From contig JANQPB010000022.1 of assembly GCA_028285495.1 (NCBI GenBank), positions 127,969 to 191,968 of the forward strand: DNA of 64,000 nt, given 5' to 3'. This document shows positions 7,165 to 15,605 of the stretch, in pieces. The position numbers were made by a program, and so were the translations under genes. Origin of the DNA: Acidimicrobiales bacterium (GTDB lineage Bacteria; Actinomycetota; Acidimicrobiia; Acidimicrobiales; SZUA-35). The notes under the pieces are model-generated. The model was not told where the DNA came from, made no database searches, and was given only the letters and a program-made list of their open reading frames with translations. The number at the start of each line of letters is the position of its first letter. Position 1 is the stretch's first letter.

Positions 7165-8640
7165 TCACGGCTCGAGGCTGCCGACGCCCTCGAAGAGCGC
7201 GGTCAGCACCTCGTGGTGGCCGACGCCGGCCAGCAGGAGCACGACATCGCCCGGCAGGAAGATCGTCGTGCCCTCGGGCAGGAGGTGGGACCCGTCGCGG
7301 GTGATCAGCAGCACGAGGACCCCCCGGGGGAGGCCGAGGTCGACGAGCTGCTGGTCGACCGCGGGTGCATCGACCCCGACCACCAGCTCGATCGTGTCCA
7401 TGTCGGAGCCGGCATCGACCGGGTTGAAGGCGAGCGGTGAGGCCGGGCGCATCGGCGACGGGGTGGCGACACCGAGCAGGTCGGCCGCCTGGGCCACGGT
7501 CGTGCCCTGGACCGCGACCGACACCAGCACCGTGAAGAACACGACGTTGAAGATCAGGTCGGCGTGCTCGACGTCCTCGGCCAGTGCGAAGGTGGCCAAC
7601 ACGATCGGCGCTGCGCCCCGCAGGCCGACCCAGGCCAGCAGCAGCCGACCGCGAACGGTGAACCGGTTGGTCGGCAGGGCGGCGAAGGTGGAGATCGGCC
7701 GGGCGACGAGCACGAGAACGGCGGTGAGGAGCAGGCCCTCGGGGGCGACGGCGACGACGTCGGAGGGGAACGACAGCAGCCCGAGAACGAGGAACATGGC
7801 GATCTGCGACAGCCAGGCCAGGGCGTCGTGGAAGCGGAGGACGGAGTGGCGGTGGACGATGCGGCTGTTGCCGATGACGATCCCGGCGAGGTAGACGGCG
7901 AGGAACCCGCTGCCGCCGACCACGGCGGTGCCGCCGAAGATGGCGAGCGCGATCGCCGTGGTCAGGACGGGGTACAGGCCCTCCTCGTTGAGCCGCATCC
8001 GGTTGATCACGCTCGATGCGACCCGGCCGAGCGAGTAGCCGAGCACGGCGCCGAGCACCATCTGGCGAACGAAGAGCACGAGGAGCTCGGCGAGGCTCGT
8101 CGACGGCTCGGTGATCACGGTCAGGACACCGACGGTGAGGAAGACCGCCATCGGGTCGTTGCTGCCGCTCTCGAGCTCGAGCGTCGGCCTGAGCTCGCCC
8201 CGGAGCCCGACGGCCTGGGCCCGGAGGACCGAGAAGACGGCGGCGGCGTCGGTCGAGGAGACGATGGCGCCGACCAGCAGTCCCGTCGTCCAGGGCACAC
8301 CGAGCAGCACGGCCGATGCGGAGCCGACGATCAGGCAGGTCACGGCCACGCCGACGGTGGCCATCGACATCGCCGGCCCCCGGACCGGCCTCACCTGTCG
8401 GACGTCGGTGTCCAGCCCACCCGAGAACAGGATGAAGGCGAGCGCCGTGATCCCGACCGCCTGCGCCACCTCGTAGTCGACGAAATCGATGCCCCCGATC
8501 CCCTCCGGCCCGGCGAGCATGCCGAGGCCGATGAACACCAACAGCACCGGGATCCCGAACCGGCCGGTCAACCGGCTGGCTCCGACGGCGATGAGCAGCA
8601 GGATGGCGGCCACCGCCAGAGCCGGTTCAACCGTCGACAT
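7165..8640 (-). CDS. Potassium/proton antiporter (CPA family) with C-terminal TrkA-C domain
   Basis: 491 residues: about twelve membrane helices followed by a cytoplasmic C-terminus. The ion-binding region reads IVSSTDAAAVFSVLRA and LESGSNDPMAVFLTVG, the paired TD and ND motifs of electroneutral/CvrA-NhaP2-like antiporters. Residues from about 400 (DAGSDMDTIELVVGVDAPAVDQQLVDLGLPRGVLVLLITRDG) form a TrkA-C domain. Function: exchange of K+ or Na+ for H+ across the membrane for pH/osmotic control. It is followed on the same strand by a separate KhtT-like regulatory subunit. Confidence 0.88.
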   Translation of the reverse strand: MSTVEPALAVAAILLLIAVGASRLTGRFGIPVLLVFIGLGMLAGPEGIGGIDFVDYEVAQAVGITALAFILFSGGLDTDVRQVRPVRGPAMSMATVGVAVTCLIVGSASAVLLGVPWTTGLLVGAIVSSTDAAAVFSVLRAQAVGLRGELRPTLELESGSNDPMAVFLTVGVLTVITEPSTSLAELLVLFVRQMVLGAVLGYSLGRVASSVINRMRLNEEGLYPVLTTAIALAIFGGTAVVGGSGFLAVYLAGIVIGNSRIVHRHSVLRFHDALAWLSQIAMFLVLGLLSFPSDVVAVAPEGLLLTAVLVLVARPISTFAALPTNRFTVRGRLLLAWVGLRGAAPIVLATFALAEDVEHADLIFNVVFFTVLVSVAVQGTTVAQAADLLGVATPSPMRPASPLAFNPVDAGSDMDTIELVVGVDAPAVDQQLVDLGLPRGVLVLLITRDGSHLLPEGTTIFLPGDVVLLLAGVGHHEVLTALFEGVGSLEP

Positions 8641-8825
8641 GCTCGGGCCTCACCCCACCGTCGGGAGGGAGCGGGGACGCTCGTCGAGGCGCCGGTGGTC
8701 GACCATCACCTCGAACCTACTCCGTCGTCCGAGCCGGCCGACCACCCGGGTCCGAACTCGGGACGGCGGTCGGGTCGGTGCGGCCGTCACCGCCGATCCC
8801 GGGCCGTCGCAGCGGGGTGTGTGAC

Positions 8826-9890
8826 CTACCGCCGGTGCCGCTCGGACGAGGTGAGCGCCTGCCGGTACTGCGCCGGGCTCTGCCCGGTCCAGCGACGGAA
8901 GGCGCGACGGAACGCGCTGTCGGTGGAGTAGCCGAGCGTCCTCGCGACCTCGAGCAGGCTCAGCTCGGGGTCGGCGAGCAGCTGGCGAGCGGTGGCGACG
9001 CGCACCTCGTCGATGAGCGAGCGAACCGAGGTGCCCAGCTCGGCGGTGCGGCGCTGCAGGGTCCTCGGGCTCATGCCGAGGCGGCGGGCCAGCGCCGCCG
9101 CCTCGTACTCCCCCCTGGCCGCGTTGTCGGCGACCGCATCGCGGATCTGTCTGAGCTCGGCCGGGTCCTCCTGCTGCTCGAGCTGCTGGCGGACCAGCTC
9201 CAGGTTGGCCCGCACCACCCGCAGGCGGGCGCCGGCGTCCGGATCGACGGGGTCGTCGAGCCGGTGGGCGTGGAACAGCAAGGCGTTGAACGGGGCGTCG
9301 AACCGGACGGGCACCGAGAAGGCGTCGACGTAGCGCTCCTCTGGCGCCGTCGGGCCGTGATCGAGCCACACCTGGCGGAGGGCGTCGGGCAGGCCGAAGA
9401 CCTCGGCGAGCGCACGGGCGCCCATCGCCAGACCCATCTCCGAGCCCTGCGGGCCGAACTCGACGTCGTTCGGGTGCTCGAACCGCAGCATCGGACCGGG
9501 CGACGCTTCGACGAACTCGAGGTCGAAGCTCGTCGACAGCACCGTCCGGAAGCGGACGAACATCTCGAGCCCGGCACGCAGGTCGGGCACCACGCGGCCG
9601 ATGGGCTCGAGCGGTCCGAGGAAGTGCAGCGGTGCCGCCTCCACCATGCCGAGGCCGACCGCCTCGTCCGGGAATCGCCGCTGGAGCAGCTCGAGGATGC
9701 GGGCCAGGGCGTGGTCGGGCACCCGCTCCGGTGCGGCGATCAGGACGTGCGGCTCGAGGCCGGCGGCCTCGGCGACGTGCTCGAGCGGCAGCCCCCGCTT
9801 GACCGCATAGCTGGCGGCGGCCGTCATCAGGGTCGCCAGCATCGACGGGCCCGGCGGGTCGGCGTCAACGGCTCGGTCTTCGTCGTGCAT
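8826..9890 (-). CDS. AraC family transcriptional regulator
   Basis: 354 residues. The first ~210 form the arabinose-binding-like domain seen in OruR/ArgR-type AraC proteins (HVAEAAGLEPHVLIAAPERVPDHALARILELL at its start). The last ~95 form the double helix-turn-helix: YEAAALARRLGMSPRTLQRR and LSLLEVARTLGYSTDSAFRRAF, ending WTGQSPAQYR, the AraC signature. The ATG at 9890 is chosen; upstream in-frame codons to 10109 lack protein-like character. No obvious target operon sits beside it; the neighbouring genes are an antiporter and an atypical hydrolase. Confidence 0.87.
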   Translation of the reverse strand: MHDEDRAVDADPPGPSMLATLMTAAASYAVKRGLPLEHVAEAAGLEPHVLIAAPERVPDHALARILELLQRRFPDEAVGLGMVEAAPLHFLGPLEPIGRVVPDLRAGLEMFVRFRTVLSTSFDLEFVEASPGPMLRFEHPNDVEFGPQGSEMGLAMGARALAEVFGLPDALRQVWLDHGPTAPEERYVDAFSVPVRFDAPFNALLFHAHRLDDPVDPDAGARLRVVRANLELVRQQLEQQEDPAELRQIRDAVADNAARGEYEAAALARRLGMSPRTLQRRTAELGTSVRSLIDEVRVATARQLLADPELSLLEVARTLGYSTDSAFRRAFRRWTGQSPAQYRQALTSSERHRR

Positions 9891-10090
9891 CGGGCGGCCT
9901 GCCGGCGGGAGGGTCGTCAGGGTTCGGGTGCGGTCGACTCTAGGCGACCGACACCCGAACCGCCCGGGGGCGACGAGCCCGACGGCGGCGCGGTGGCAGC
10001 GATGGCGAGGAGCCCTGCGGTCCGGCGTCGTCCCCGATCCCGCCGCCGCCGGGGATACAGATTCGGGGGTGCCCTGCATCGGGGCGTACG

Positions 10091-10117
10091 TGGCCGCTAC
10101 CGGCGTCAAGCCGGCAG
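10091..10117. terminator. Hairpin downstream of the minus-strand hydrolase
   Basis: CCGCTACCGGC and GCCGGCAGCGG pair over 10 of 11 positions around a 5-base loop (GTCAA), just beyond the hydrolase stop at 10139. No T-tract. It is also superficially similar to the anticodon arm of the tRNA-Glu at 12.2 kb. Confidence 0.4.
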
Positions 10118-10138
10118 CGGACGATGGACGGAGTACAG

Positions 10139-10909
10139 CTAGCGGGCGAGGTATGGCCCTGTCGCGGCCATGACCTCGTCGAGGGCCCAGAACGTCTGGG
10201 AGTGACCCCCGGTCGCAAGGACAGCGGTCGGGATACCGAGCATCGCGGAACGCGCCAACACGACCTCGAGTACCTCTTCACCGTCGCCGAGGTGGCCAAT
10301 CGTCGGAACAGGCGGTCGTTGCCACGGCCCGTTGTCGGTCGCCCACGCCCCCAGGACCGCGGCCATTGCCTTCGGGTCGTTGGTCGTCGACATGTACTGC
10401 TTCACCGGCTCCGGCAACTCGGCCGGGAAGCCGGACCAGAACGTCTTCCAGTCGCCGGCGCTGAGTGCCGCGATCTGGGCTGATGGAGCGATGACCTCAA
10501 CCGGCACTCCGACCGGTGTCCCGCCGAGCACCATGAGTTCAACTCGTTCCGGATGCGCCTCGGCGACTAGCCAAGCCAGCCGTCCGCCCCGGGAGTATCC
10601 CCAGATGATGGCCCTCTCGATGTCTTCGTGATCCATGACCGTCCGGGTGTGGTCGACGAGCTCGGCGGGCTCATAGGCCTCGATGTCGTGTGGCTTTGCG
10701 CTCTCTCCGTGACCGAGCGGATCGATAGTCACGACGACGAAATCGCTCTTGAGCCGGTCGACATAGCCGGCGTCGGACCAGCGGCCTCGGTTCATGAAGG
10801 CACCACAGAGCAGGATCACCGCACGACCGCCAGTCCCTCGGATGTCATAAGCGATTTCGTGCCCAGTCCCACTGACCACGCGCCGTGTCTCGCCCTCGTC
10901 AGCAGGCAT
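10139..10909 (-). CDS. Alpha/beta hydrolase
   Basis: 256 residues with the alpha/beta-hydrolase order: ILLCGAF oxyanion strand, VVTIDPLGHGES, then the nucleophile elbow WGYSRGGRLAW (Ser) and a late TGGHSQTFW (His). The lid contains KTFWSGFPAELPEPV. The substrate is unknown. Two start ATGs are possible (10915 and 10909); 10909 sits six bases after GAGGGGG and is preferred. Third-position GC is visibly lower than in the rest of the window (codons such as AAA, TTC, GAT, ATA are frequent), a property shared with the divergent hydrolase at 11170. Confidence 0.8.
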   Translation of the reverse strand: MPADEGETRRVVSGTGHEIAYDIRGTGGRAVILLCGAFMNRGRWSDAGYVDRLKSDFVVVTIDPLGHGESAKPHDIEAYEPAELVDHTRTVMDHEDIERAIIWGYSRGGRLAWLVAEAHPERVELMVLGGTPVGVPVEVIAPSAQIAALSAGDWKTFWSGFPAELPEPVKQYMSTTNDPKAMAAVLGAWATDNGPWQRPPVPTIGHLGDGEEVLEVVLARSAMLGIPTAVLATGGHSQTFWALDEVMAATGPYLAR

Positions 10910-11169
10910 CCGCATCCCCCTCGGTCCAGCCGTGTCAGATGATCTCAATCTACCTATCCACCGGACCGTGGATCGACTCACGGGCCGCCACGAGCGCAAC
11001 GGCGCTCCTCGGATTCTCGACATCACCGGCAGCCGTCGCTCAGACTGCAGCGACAGTCGTGGCGCCAAGTCGGGCAGCAGCGATCAGGTTCGGTCGCAGA
11101 ATCTGGTGATGGTATGGGGCGACGCGGCGGAGGTGTTCTTTGTGCGAAGCTGCCGAAGAGGGAGGCAAG

Positions 11170-12042
11170 ATGCGTCTACGCGAAGGCACCGTCGAAGTCG
11201 AACCTGGCCGCCGTGTCGGGTTCGCCGAGTACGGAGTCCGAGGTGGGCCCGTTGTGCTGCTGTTCCACGGATATCCCGGGGGTCGTGCCGCCGACTTGAG
11301 CTCCCGGGCGCTCGCGGAAGCCGGCGTCTCGTTGTTGTCGATCGAACGGCCGGGGTTCGGTCTGTCAGATGAGGTGCCAGGTCGCACACTGCTTGGCTGG
11401 GCCGACGATGTGAGATCGTTCGCCGATGCGATCGGTGCTGCCAGGTTCGGCATCGTGGGAGTATCGGGCGGAGCTCCGTATGCGTTGGCGGTGGCTCGCT
11501 CCCTGCCAGCGCGTGTCGCCGCGGTGGCACTGTTGTGTCCGGCGTGCATCCAAGTCGACGAACCGGCTCTGGACGACCTGCTACCAACGTCGTTTCGCGA
11601 CCAGATCGTTCAGTATCGAACCGAGCCGGGAGCTGCGCTGGCCACCGAGCGAGCACAACTCGAGCTTCGTTCGGAGCAGTGGTCGTCCGATCCGAACGGT
11701 CTTCTCGACGAGATGTTCGCCGGAGTGTCCATCGCCGATCCGGTCGCGAGCGCACGGTTTCGCGAGAAGTGGTCGAGCGTCCTCAGCGCAACGTTTGGAG
11801 CAGCCCCGAGCCTCGATGAGTTCCGCATCATGTGCGAGCCATGGGGATTCGACCTCACCGAGGTCGCCACTCCTGTCCATGCGTGGCACGGCGACGCAGA
11901 CACCAGTGTCCCCCTCGCTCTCACCGAGCATGCGGTGGCCTCACTGCCGAACGCTGAGCTCACCGCGTGTCCCGGCGAGGGTCACTTCCTCTCACCAGCC
12001 CACCACCGCCCGGCTCTCGACTTCCTGGTCAGCCACCTCTGA
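11170..12042 (+). CDS. Alpha/beta hydrolase
   Basis: 290 residues. Motifs in order: VVLLFHGYPGGRAAD (HG oxyanion loop), LSIERPGFGLSD, GVSGGAPYALAV (nucleophile Ser in GVSGG), HAWHGDADTSVPL (acid Asp) and CPGEGHFLS (catalytic His). All three catalytic positions are intact, so it should be an active hydrolase, probably an esterase or C-C hydrolase. The ATG at 11170 follows GAGGGAGG at a good distance; an ATG at 11140 would add ten residues. It is transcribed away from the hydrolase at 10139-10909 and shares its lower GC and flatter codon use. Confidence 0.83.
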   Translation: MRLREGTVEVEPGRRVGFAEYGVRGGPVVLLFHGYPGGRAADLSSRALAEAGVSLLSIERPGFGLSDEVPGRTLLGWADDVRSFADAIGAARFGIVGVSGGAPYALAVARSLPARVAAVALLCPACIQVDEPALDDLLPTSFRDQIVQYRTEPGAALATERAQLELRSEQWSSDPNGLLDEMFAGVSIADPVASARFREKWSSVLSATFGAAPSLDEFRIMCEPWGFDLTEVATPVHAWHGDADTSVPLALTEHAVASLPNAELTACPGEGHFLSPAHHRPALDFLVSHL

Positions 12043-12127
12043 CGCCACCCGTGAAACGGGTACGTGGCCGGTCCACACCCGGGGAAGCCGGCCGGGTGCC
12101 ACCGACGACCGCCAGAAGGGAAACAAC

Positions 12128-12157
12128 CAAAAACCCCGCTGGTGGAGCGGGGTTTTC
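12128..12157. terminator. Bidirectional Rho-independent terminator
   Basis: AACCCCGCT and AGCGGGGTT form a perfect stem around GGTGG, flanked by an A-run on the left and TTTT on the right. It can therefore end the plus-strand hydrolase transcript and the minus-strand tRNA transcript. Confidence 0.85.
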
Positions 12158-12173
12158 GGTGTCTGTGCGGTTG

Positions 12174-12249
12174 TGGCACCCCGTACGGGATTTGAACCCG
12201 TGCTACCGGCATGAGAAGCCGGCGTCCTAGGCCGCTAGACGAACGGGGC
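12174..12249 (-). tRNA. tRNA-Glu (CTC), CCA encoded
   Basis: The minus strand folds into a full cloverleaf. The acceptor is GCCCCGT/ACGGGGT (G1-U72 wobble), the D-arm region is TCGTCTAGCGGCCTAGGA, and the anticodon stem CCGGC/GCCGG closes the loop TTCTCAT, giving anticodon CTC. The T-arm is CACGGGTTCAAATCCCGT, the discriminator G, and an encoded CCA follows. It reads GAG, the dominant Glu codon in this GC-rich genome. A tRNA-Gln lies upstream on the same strand, and gltX is about 1.4 kb away. Confidence 0.95.
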
Positions 12250-12333
12250 AGACGAAGCTCGCATCGTAGCGCCTTTCCCCGATCGTTCCGTCAGGAGACG
12301 CCGTCGGGTCGAGGTGCAGACTGGAGCACCGAG

Positions 12334-12405
12334 CTCGGGGAGGAGGACTTGAACCCCCAATGACTGGACCAGAACCAGTTGTGTTGCCAATTACACCATC
12401 CCCGA
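12334..12405 (-). tRNA. tRNA-Gln (CTG)
   Basis: Minus-strand cloverleaf with acceptor TCGGGGA/TCCCCGA and D-arm TGGTGTAATTGGCAACA. The anticodon stem ACTGG/CCAGT closes the loop TTCTGGT (anticodon CTG), and the T-arm is GGGGGTTCAAGTCCTCC with one G-T pair. The discriminator is G; CCA is not encoded. It reads CAG. It lies 84 bases upstream of tRNA-Glu in the same orientation and is probably co-transcribed with it. Confidence 0.94.
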
Positions 12406-12493
12406 AGGACCTCACCAGGCTATCGGCGCCCGTCCCCGATCGACCACCGTATTCCGCCGCTGGCGGCTCGGGAGCGGGGGCGATCGGGTCCGG

Positions 12494-12862
12494 TCAGCGG
12501 ATGGCCAGCAGCACCACGTAGAGGATCGACAGCACGAGCATGACGGCCGCCGGCATCATCTCCTGGGGCGGGTCGGCGGCCCGGCGGTGGTAGACGATGG
12601 CCCCGGCCGTCACGATGATCAGCCCGATGGCGGCCAGCGTGCCGAGCAACTCGACGTTGCCGTCACCGGTCAGGCCGATGATCAGTCCGATGGCCCCGAG
12701 GATCTCCAGGCCCCCGACGGCGGTGAACAGGTTCGGACTGATCCCAAGGCGATCGCGGGAGGCCACCATCTGCTCGACCCCACGGACCTTGGCCGCGCCG
12801 GCCATGATGAAGCCGCCGGCCAGCAAGAGGCCGACGATCCAGGCGACGACGTTCATCTCCAC
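12494..12862 (-). CDS. DoxX-like membrane protein
   Basis: 122 residues with four hydrophobic helices: VVAWIVGLLLAGGFIMAGAAK, then LGISPNLFTAVGGLEILGAIGLIIGL, LGTLAAIGLIIVTAGAIVYH and AAVMLVLSILYVVLLAIR. The G..F..AG..K motif in helix 1 and the ELLGAIGL-like helix 2 are the DoxX/DoxD-like signature. Such proteins are often linked to oxidative-stress handling, but most have no assigned reaction. The ATG at 12862 follows GGGAGTGG. It has no obvious functional partner nearby. Confidence 0.8.
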   Translation of the reverse strand: MEMNVVAWIVGLLLAGGFIMAGAAKVRGVEQMVASRDRLGISPNLFTAVGGLEILGAIGLIIGLTGDGNVELLGTLAAIGLIIVTAGAIVYHRRAADPPQEMMPAAVMLVLSILYVVLLAIR

Positions 12863-13000
12863 TCCCTTCGGGCTGGTCGACGATCGGGGACAGCACCACG
12901 CTCATCGTGACACACTCCATCGATCAGCAGCGCCATGCTCGGTCGACGCTGCGGTCGACGCGTCGAGATCGGCGGTCGATGGACGGGTCGGCCCCGCTCG

Positions 13001-13660
13001 CTACACGTCGAGGTAGGCGTCGACCCGGCGGAAGCCGAGGATGCGGCCGATCGAGGTGGCCACCGACTCCCGGACCAGCCTGGTCAGACCGAGACCAGCG
13101 TCGGTCGACACCAGCTCGGCGTCGAGCCCCACCTCTCCCGCGATCAACTGGGAGCGCCTGGCGTGATACGGGTCGGTGACGAGGATGATGTCGTCGATGT
13201 CCTCGGCGGCCAGGAAGCGGGCCACGGCGGCCAACGACTGGTAGGTGGAGGTGCCGTCGACCTCGAGGCGGAGGTCCTCGTCCGGCATGCCGGCGGTCTG
13301 GCGGAGGTAGTCGTAGCCGGTCTTGGCCTCCGTGGTGATGTCGGCCTCCTGCCCACCGCCGGTCACCACCACCAGGTCGACCCGGCCGTCGAGATACAGC
13401 TCGGCCGCCCGGTCGAGCCGACCCTGCAGCGCCGCCGACGGCGAGCCGTTGTACTGCGCCGCCCCCATGACCACGGCGGCGGGGGCCGAGCCCTCGTAGT
13501 CGGCGGTCGAGCCGACGACCACGTCGAGCAGGTTGAACAGGTAGTACGCGGCCAGCAGGCCGAGGACGGCCAGGCCGATCCGGCCCCGGGTCACCAACCG
13601 GCGCCGAGGCGGCCGCTCGGCGGCCGCCTCCTCCCGCTCCGCCTCGTCACAGTCGACCAC
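13001..13660 (-). CDS. YdcF/DUF218 family protein with N-terminal membrane anchor
   Basis: About 219 residues. A basic N-terminus, one membrane helix (GRIGLAVLGLLAAYYLFNLLDVVV), then the DUF218 domain: AAVVMGAAQYNGSPSAALQGRLDRAAELY, VVVTGGG, and ILVTDPYHARRS with its conserved His/Arg. This is the SanA/YdcF/ElyC pattern, a group tied to envelope integrity and polyisoprenoid metabolism in other bacteria; no reaction is assured. The GTG at 13660 overlaps the 3' end of gltX by 14 bases, indicating translational coupling downstream of gltX. Confidence 0.8.
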   Translation of the reverse strand: MVDCDEAEREEAAAERPPRRRLVTRGRIGLAVLGLLAAYYLFNLLDVVVGSTADYEGSAPAAVVMGAAQYNGSPSAALQGRLDRAAELYLDGRVDLVVVTGGGQEADITTEAKTGYDYLRQTAGMPDEDLRLEVDGTSTYQSLAAVARFLAAEDIDDIILVTDPYHARRSQLIAGEVGLDAELVSTDAGLGLTRLVRESVATSIGRILGFRRVDAYLDV

Positions 13661-15011
13661 GGGCGTCCCGGAGCCGGCGCAGCACCTCGTCACGGTCGAG
13701 GGCCGCCATCGGCTCGAACAGGGGGAGGCCGGCCCGGCTGCCGGTGACGGCCATCCGGACCGGCAGCTGGGACCGGGTGCCGAGCTCGTCGCCGACCCCC
13801 ATGACCACCGACCCCAGGTGCTCCGGCGTCCAGGGCCCCTCGGCCAACCGCGCGACCACGGCGTCGAGGACCTCGGGCACCAGGTCCTTGTTCATGACCT
13901 TCCGCCACTCCTTGCCCGGGGTCTCGGGCGGCGGCCCGACGACCCAGCCGAGCAGGGCGGGGACCTCCTCGTAGCGGCGGACCCGCTCCTGCACGCCGGG
14001 GGCGAGCGAGCGGTAGAGGTCGGCGTCGACCGGCGTGCCGTCCGGCCCGATGGCGTAGGGCGCCGACTGCTCGACGAACGTGTCGAGGTCGAGCATGCGG
14101 ATGTACTCGCCGTTGAAGTGGTCGAGCTTCTTCACGTCGAAGAACGCCGGGGCCTTGTTGATGTCGACGAGGTCGAAGCGCTCGACCAGTTCCTCGATCG
14201 GTCGGATCTCGACGTCGTCCTTCGGCCCCCAGCCGAGCGTCAGGAGGTAGTTGCGGAAGGCCTCGGGCAGGTAGCCCCGGCTGCGGTAGTCACCGACGGC
14301 GACGTCGTCGCGCCGCTTCGACAGCTTCTTGCGCTGCTCGTTGACGATCAGCGGCAGGTGGGCGTAGACGGGGTGCTCGGTCGCCCCCATCGCCTCCCGG
14401 AGCAGCAGGACCCGTGGGGTGGCGTTGACCAGGTCCTCGCCCCGCACGACGTGGGTGATGCCCATGTCGAGGTCGTCGTAGGCGTTGGCCACGTGGAACA
14501 TGGGCACGCCGGACGAGCGAACGATCACGAAGTCGTCCATGTCGGCGTTGTCGAACTCGACCCGGCCCCGGATCACGTCGTCCCAGGCGGTGGTGCCATC
14601 GTCCGGCGTCCGGAACCGGACCACCCGTCCCTCACCGGGGCCGAGGCCCCGATCCCGGGAGTAGCCGTCGTAGCCCCCGTGCTCGCCGACCCGGGCCTTG
14701 ATCTCCTCCGGCGTGTTGTCGCAGTAGTAGGCGCGGCCGTCGGCCACCAGCTTCTCGACCACCTCCCGGTACCGGTCGAAGCGGTCGGACTGGCGGTACT
14801 CCTCGTCCCAGTCGATGCCGAGCCACCGCAACGACTCCCGGATGGCCTCGACGAGCTGCGGTTGGCTGCGATCGGCGTCGGTGTCCTCGATGCGGAGGAC
14901 GAACGCACCCCCGGTCTTGCGGGCGTACATCCAGTTGAACAGGGCCGACCGGGCGCTGCCGACGTGCAGGTAGCCCGTCGGGGCCGGGGAGAAGCGAACG
15001 CGTACGGTCAC
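13647..15011 (-). CDS. gltX: Glutamyl-tRNA synthetase
   Basis: 454 residues, a class I synthetase. VRFSPAPTGYLHVGSARSAL carries the HIGH-type motif (HVGS) and KLSKRRDD the KMSKS-type motif; HVVRGEDLVNATPRVLLL lies between, as in GltX. It charges tRNA-Glu in the cytoplasm, and in bacteria lacking GlnRS it also mischarges tRNA-Gln for later amidation by GatCAB. Both those tRNAs lie 1.2-1.4 kb downstream on the same strand. The ATG at 15011 begins the family-typical MTVRVRFSP. The 3' end overlaps the YdcF-like gene. Confidence 0.95.
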   Translation of the reverse strand: MTVRVRFSPAPTGYLHVGSARSALFNWMYARKTGGAFVLRIEDTDADRSQPQLVEAIRESLRWLGIDWDEEYRQSDRFDRYREVVEKLVADGRAYYCDNTPEEIKARVGEHGGYDGYSRDRGLGPGEGRVVRFRTPDDGTTAWDDVIRGRVEFDNADMDDFVIVRSSGVPMFHVANAYDDLDMGITHVVRGEDLVNATPRVLLLREAMGATEHPVYAHLPLIVNEQRKKLSKRRDDVAVGDYRSRGYLPEAFRNYLLTLGWGPKDDVEIRPIEELVERFDLVDINKAPAFFDVKKLDHFNGEYIRMLDLDTFVEQSAPYAIGPDGTPVDADLYRSLAPGVQERVRRYEEVPALLGWVVGPPPETPGKEWRKVMNKDLVPEVLDAVVARLAEGPWTPEHLGSVVMGVGDELGTRSQLPVRMAVTGSRAGLPLFEPMAALDRDEVLRRLRDARGRL

Positions 15012-15065
15012 CCCGTCAACGTTACTGGCTTCGTACCTGGCGGCGGGGTTGCTGGGGTCGTCGCC

Positions 15066-15596
15066 CTACGACGACGCCTCCTCGACGAAGAGCTCGGTCC
15101 AATCCGCCTGGTACTGGATGGCGATCTTGTCGTGGGGCTTGCGCAGCCACCCGGCGTCGACCCGGTCGACCACGTTCCGCCGCTCGAAGTAGTGGTGGCC
15201 GTTGGCCACCTCGGCGAACATCTCCTCGCGGATCTCGACCAGCTCGCTCGGTGGATCGGGGTCGAGGAAGCCGTAGATCGTGAACGCGGCCCGCAGATCG
15301 TGGACGACGGGGGCCCGGCCGAACAGCGCCGAGCGCTTCATGGCCAGGGCGACACACCCGGCGACGGCGTCGTCGCGGTGCACCGAACCGAGGTTGAGCT
15401 GCTCGTCGAAGAGGTGGACGAGCTTGTAGGCGTAGCCCTGGTCGGGGCCGGCGGTGCCGAGGGCCCGACCGGTCGGCTGCGGCCCGCCGATCTCACCGGG
15501 CCGGTCACCCAACCACGGGTCGGGCCGGCGGGGCGGCGACGAGTAGCCCCGCACCTGCTGCGTCGGGTCGATGGGGACGTAGTCGGGAGCGGCCAC
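15066..15596 (-). CDS. Conserved protein of unknown function
   Basis: 176 residues that I do not recognise. The first ~50 are proline-rich and probably disordered (SSPPRRPDPWLGDRPGE). The rest looks globular, with mixed helix/strand composition (GYAYKLVHLFDEQLNLG; RSALFGRAPVVHDLRAAFTIYGFL; ADWTELFVEEASS at the end). There is no signal peptide or membrane segment. It sits between cimA (10 bases upstream) and gltX (55 bases downstream) on the same strand, so it is probably part of that operon, and its coding statistics match its neighbours. Confidence 0.7.
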   Translation of the reverse strand: MAAPDYVPIDPTQQVRGYSSPPRRPDPWLGDRPGEIGGPQPTGRALGTAGPDQGYAYKLVHLFDEQLNLGSVHRDDAVAGCVALAMKRSALFGRAPVVHDLRAAFTIYGFLDPDPPSELVEIREEMFAEVANGHHYFERRNVVDRVDAGWLRKPHDKIAIQYQADWTELFVEEASS

Positions 15597-15605
15597 GCCG
15601 GAAGT

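Noticed and set aside
6540..8640. Treating the antiporter and its TrkA-C subunit as a split gene
   Set aside because: The antiporter already has its own TrkA-C domain and stop; the second gene has a separate start and a distinct N-domain.
10060..10117. Decayed att copy of tRNA-Glu beside the low-GC hydrolases
   Set aside because: Only the anticodon-arm-like GCTACCGGC and AAGCCGGC match; the 3' end and T-arm do not, and the similarity is explained by an ordinary hairpin.
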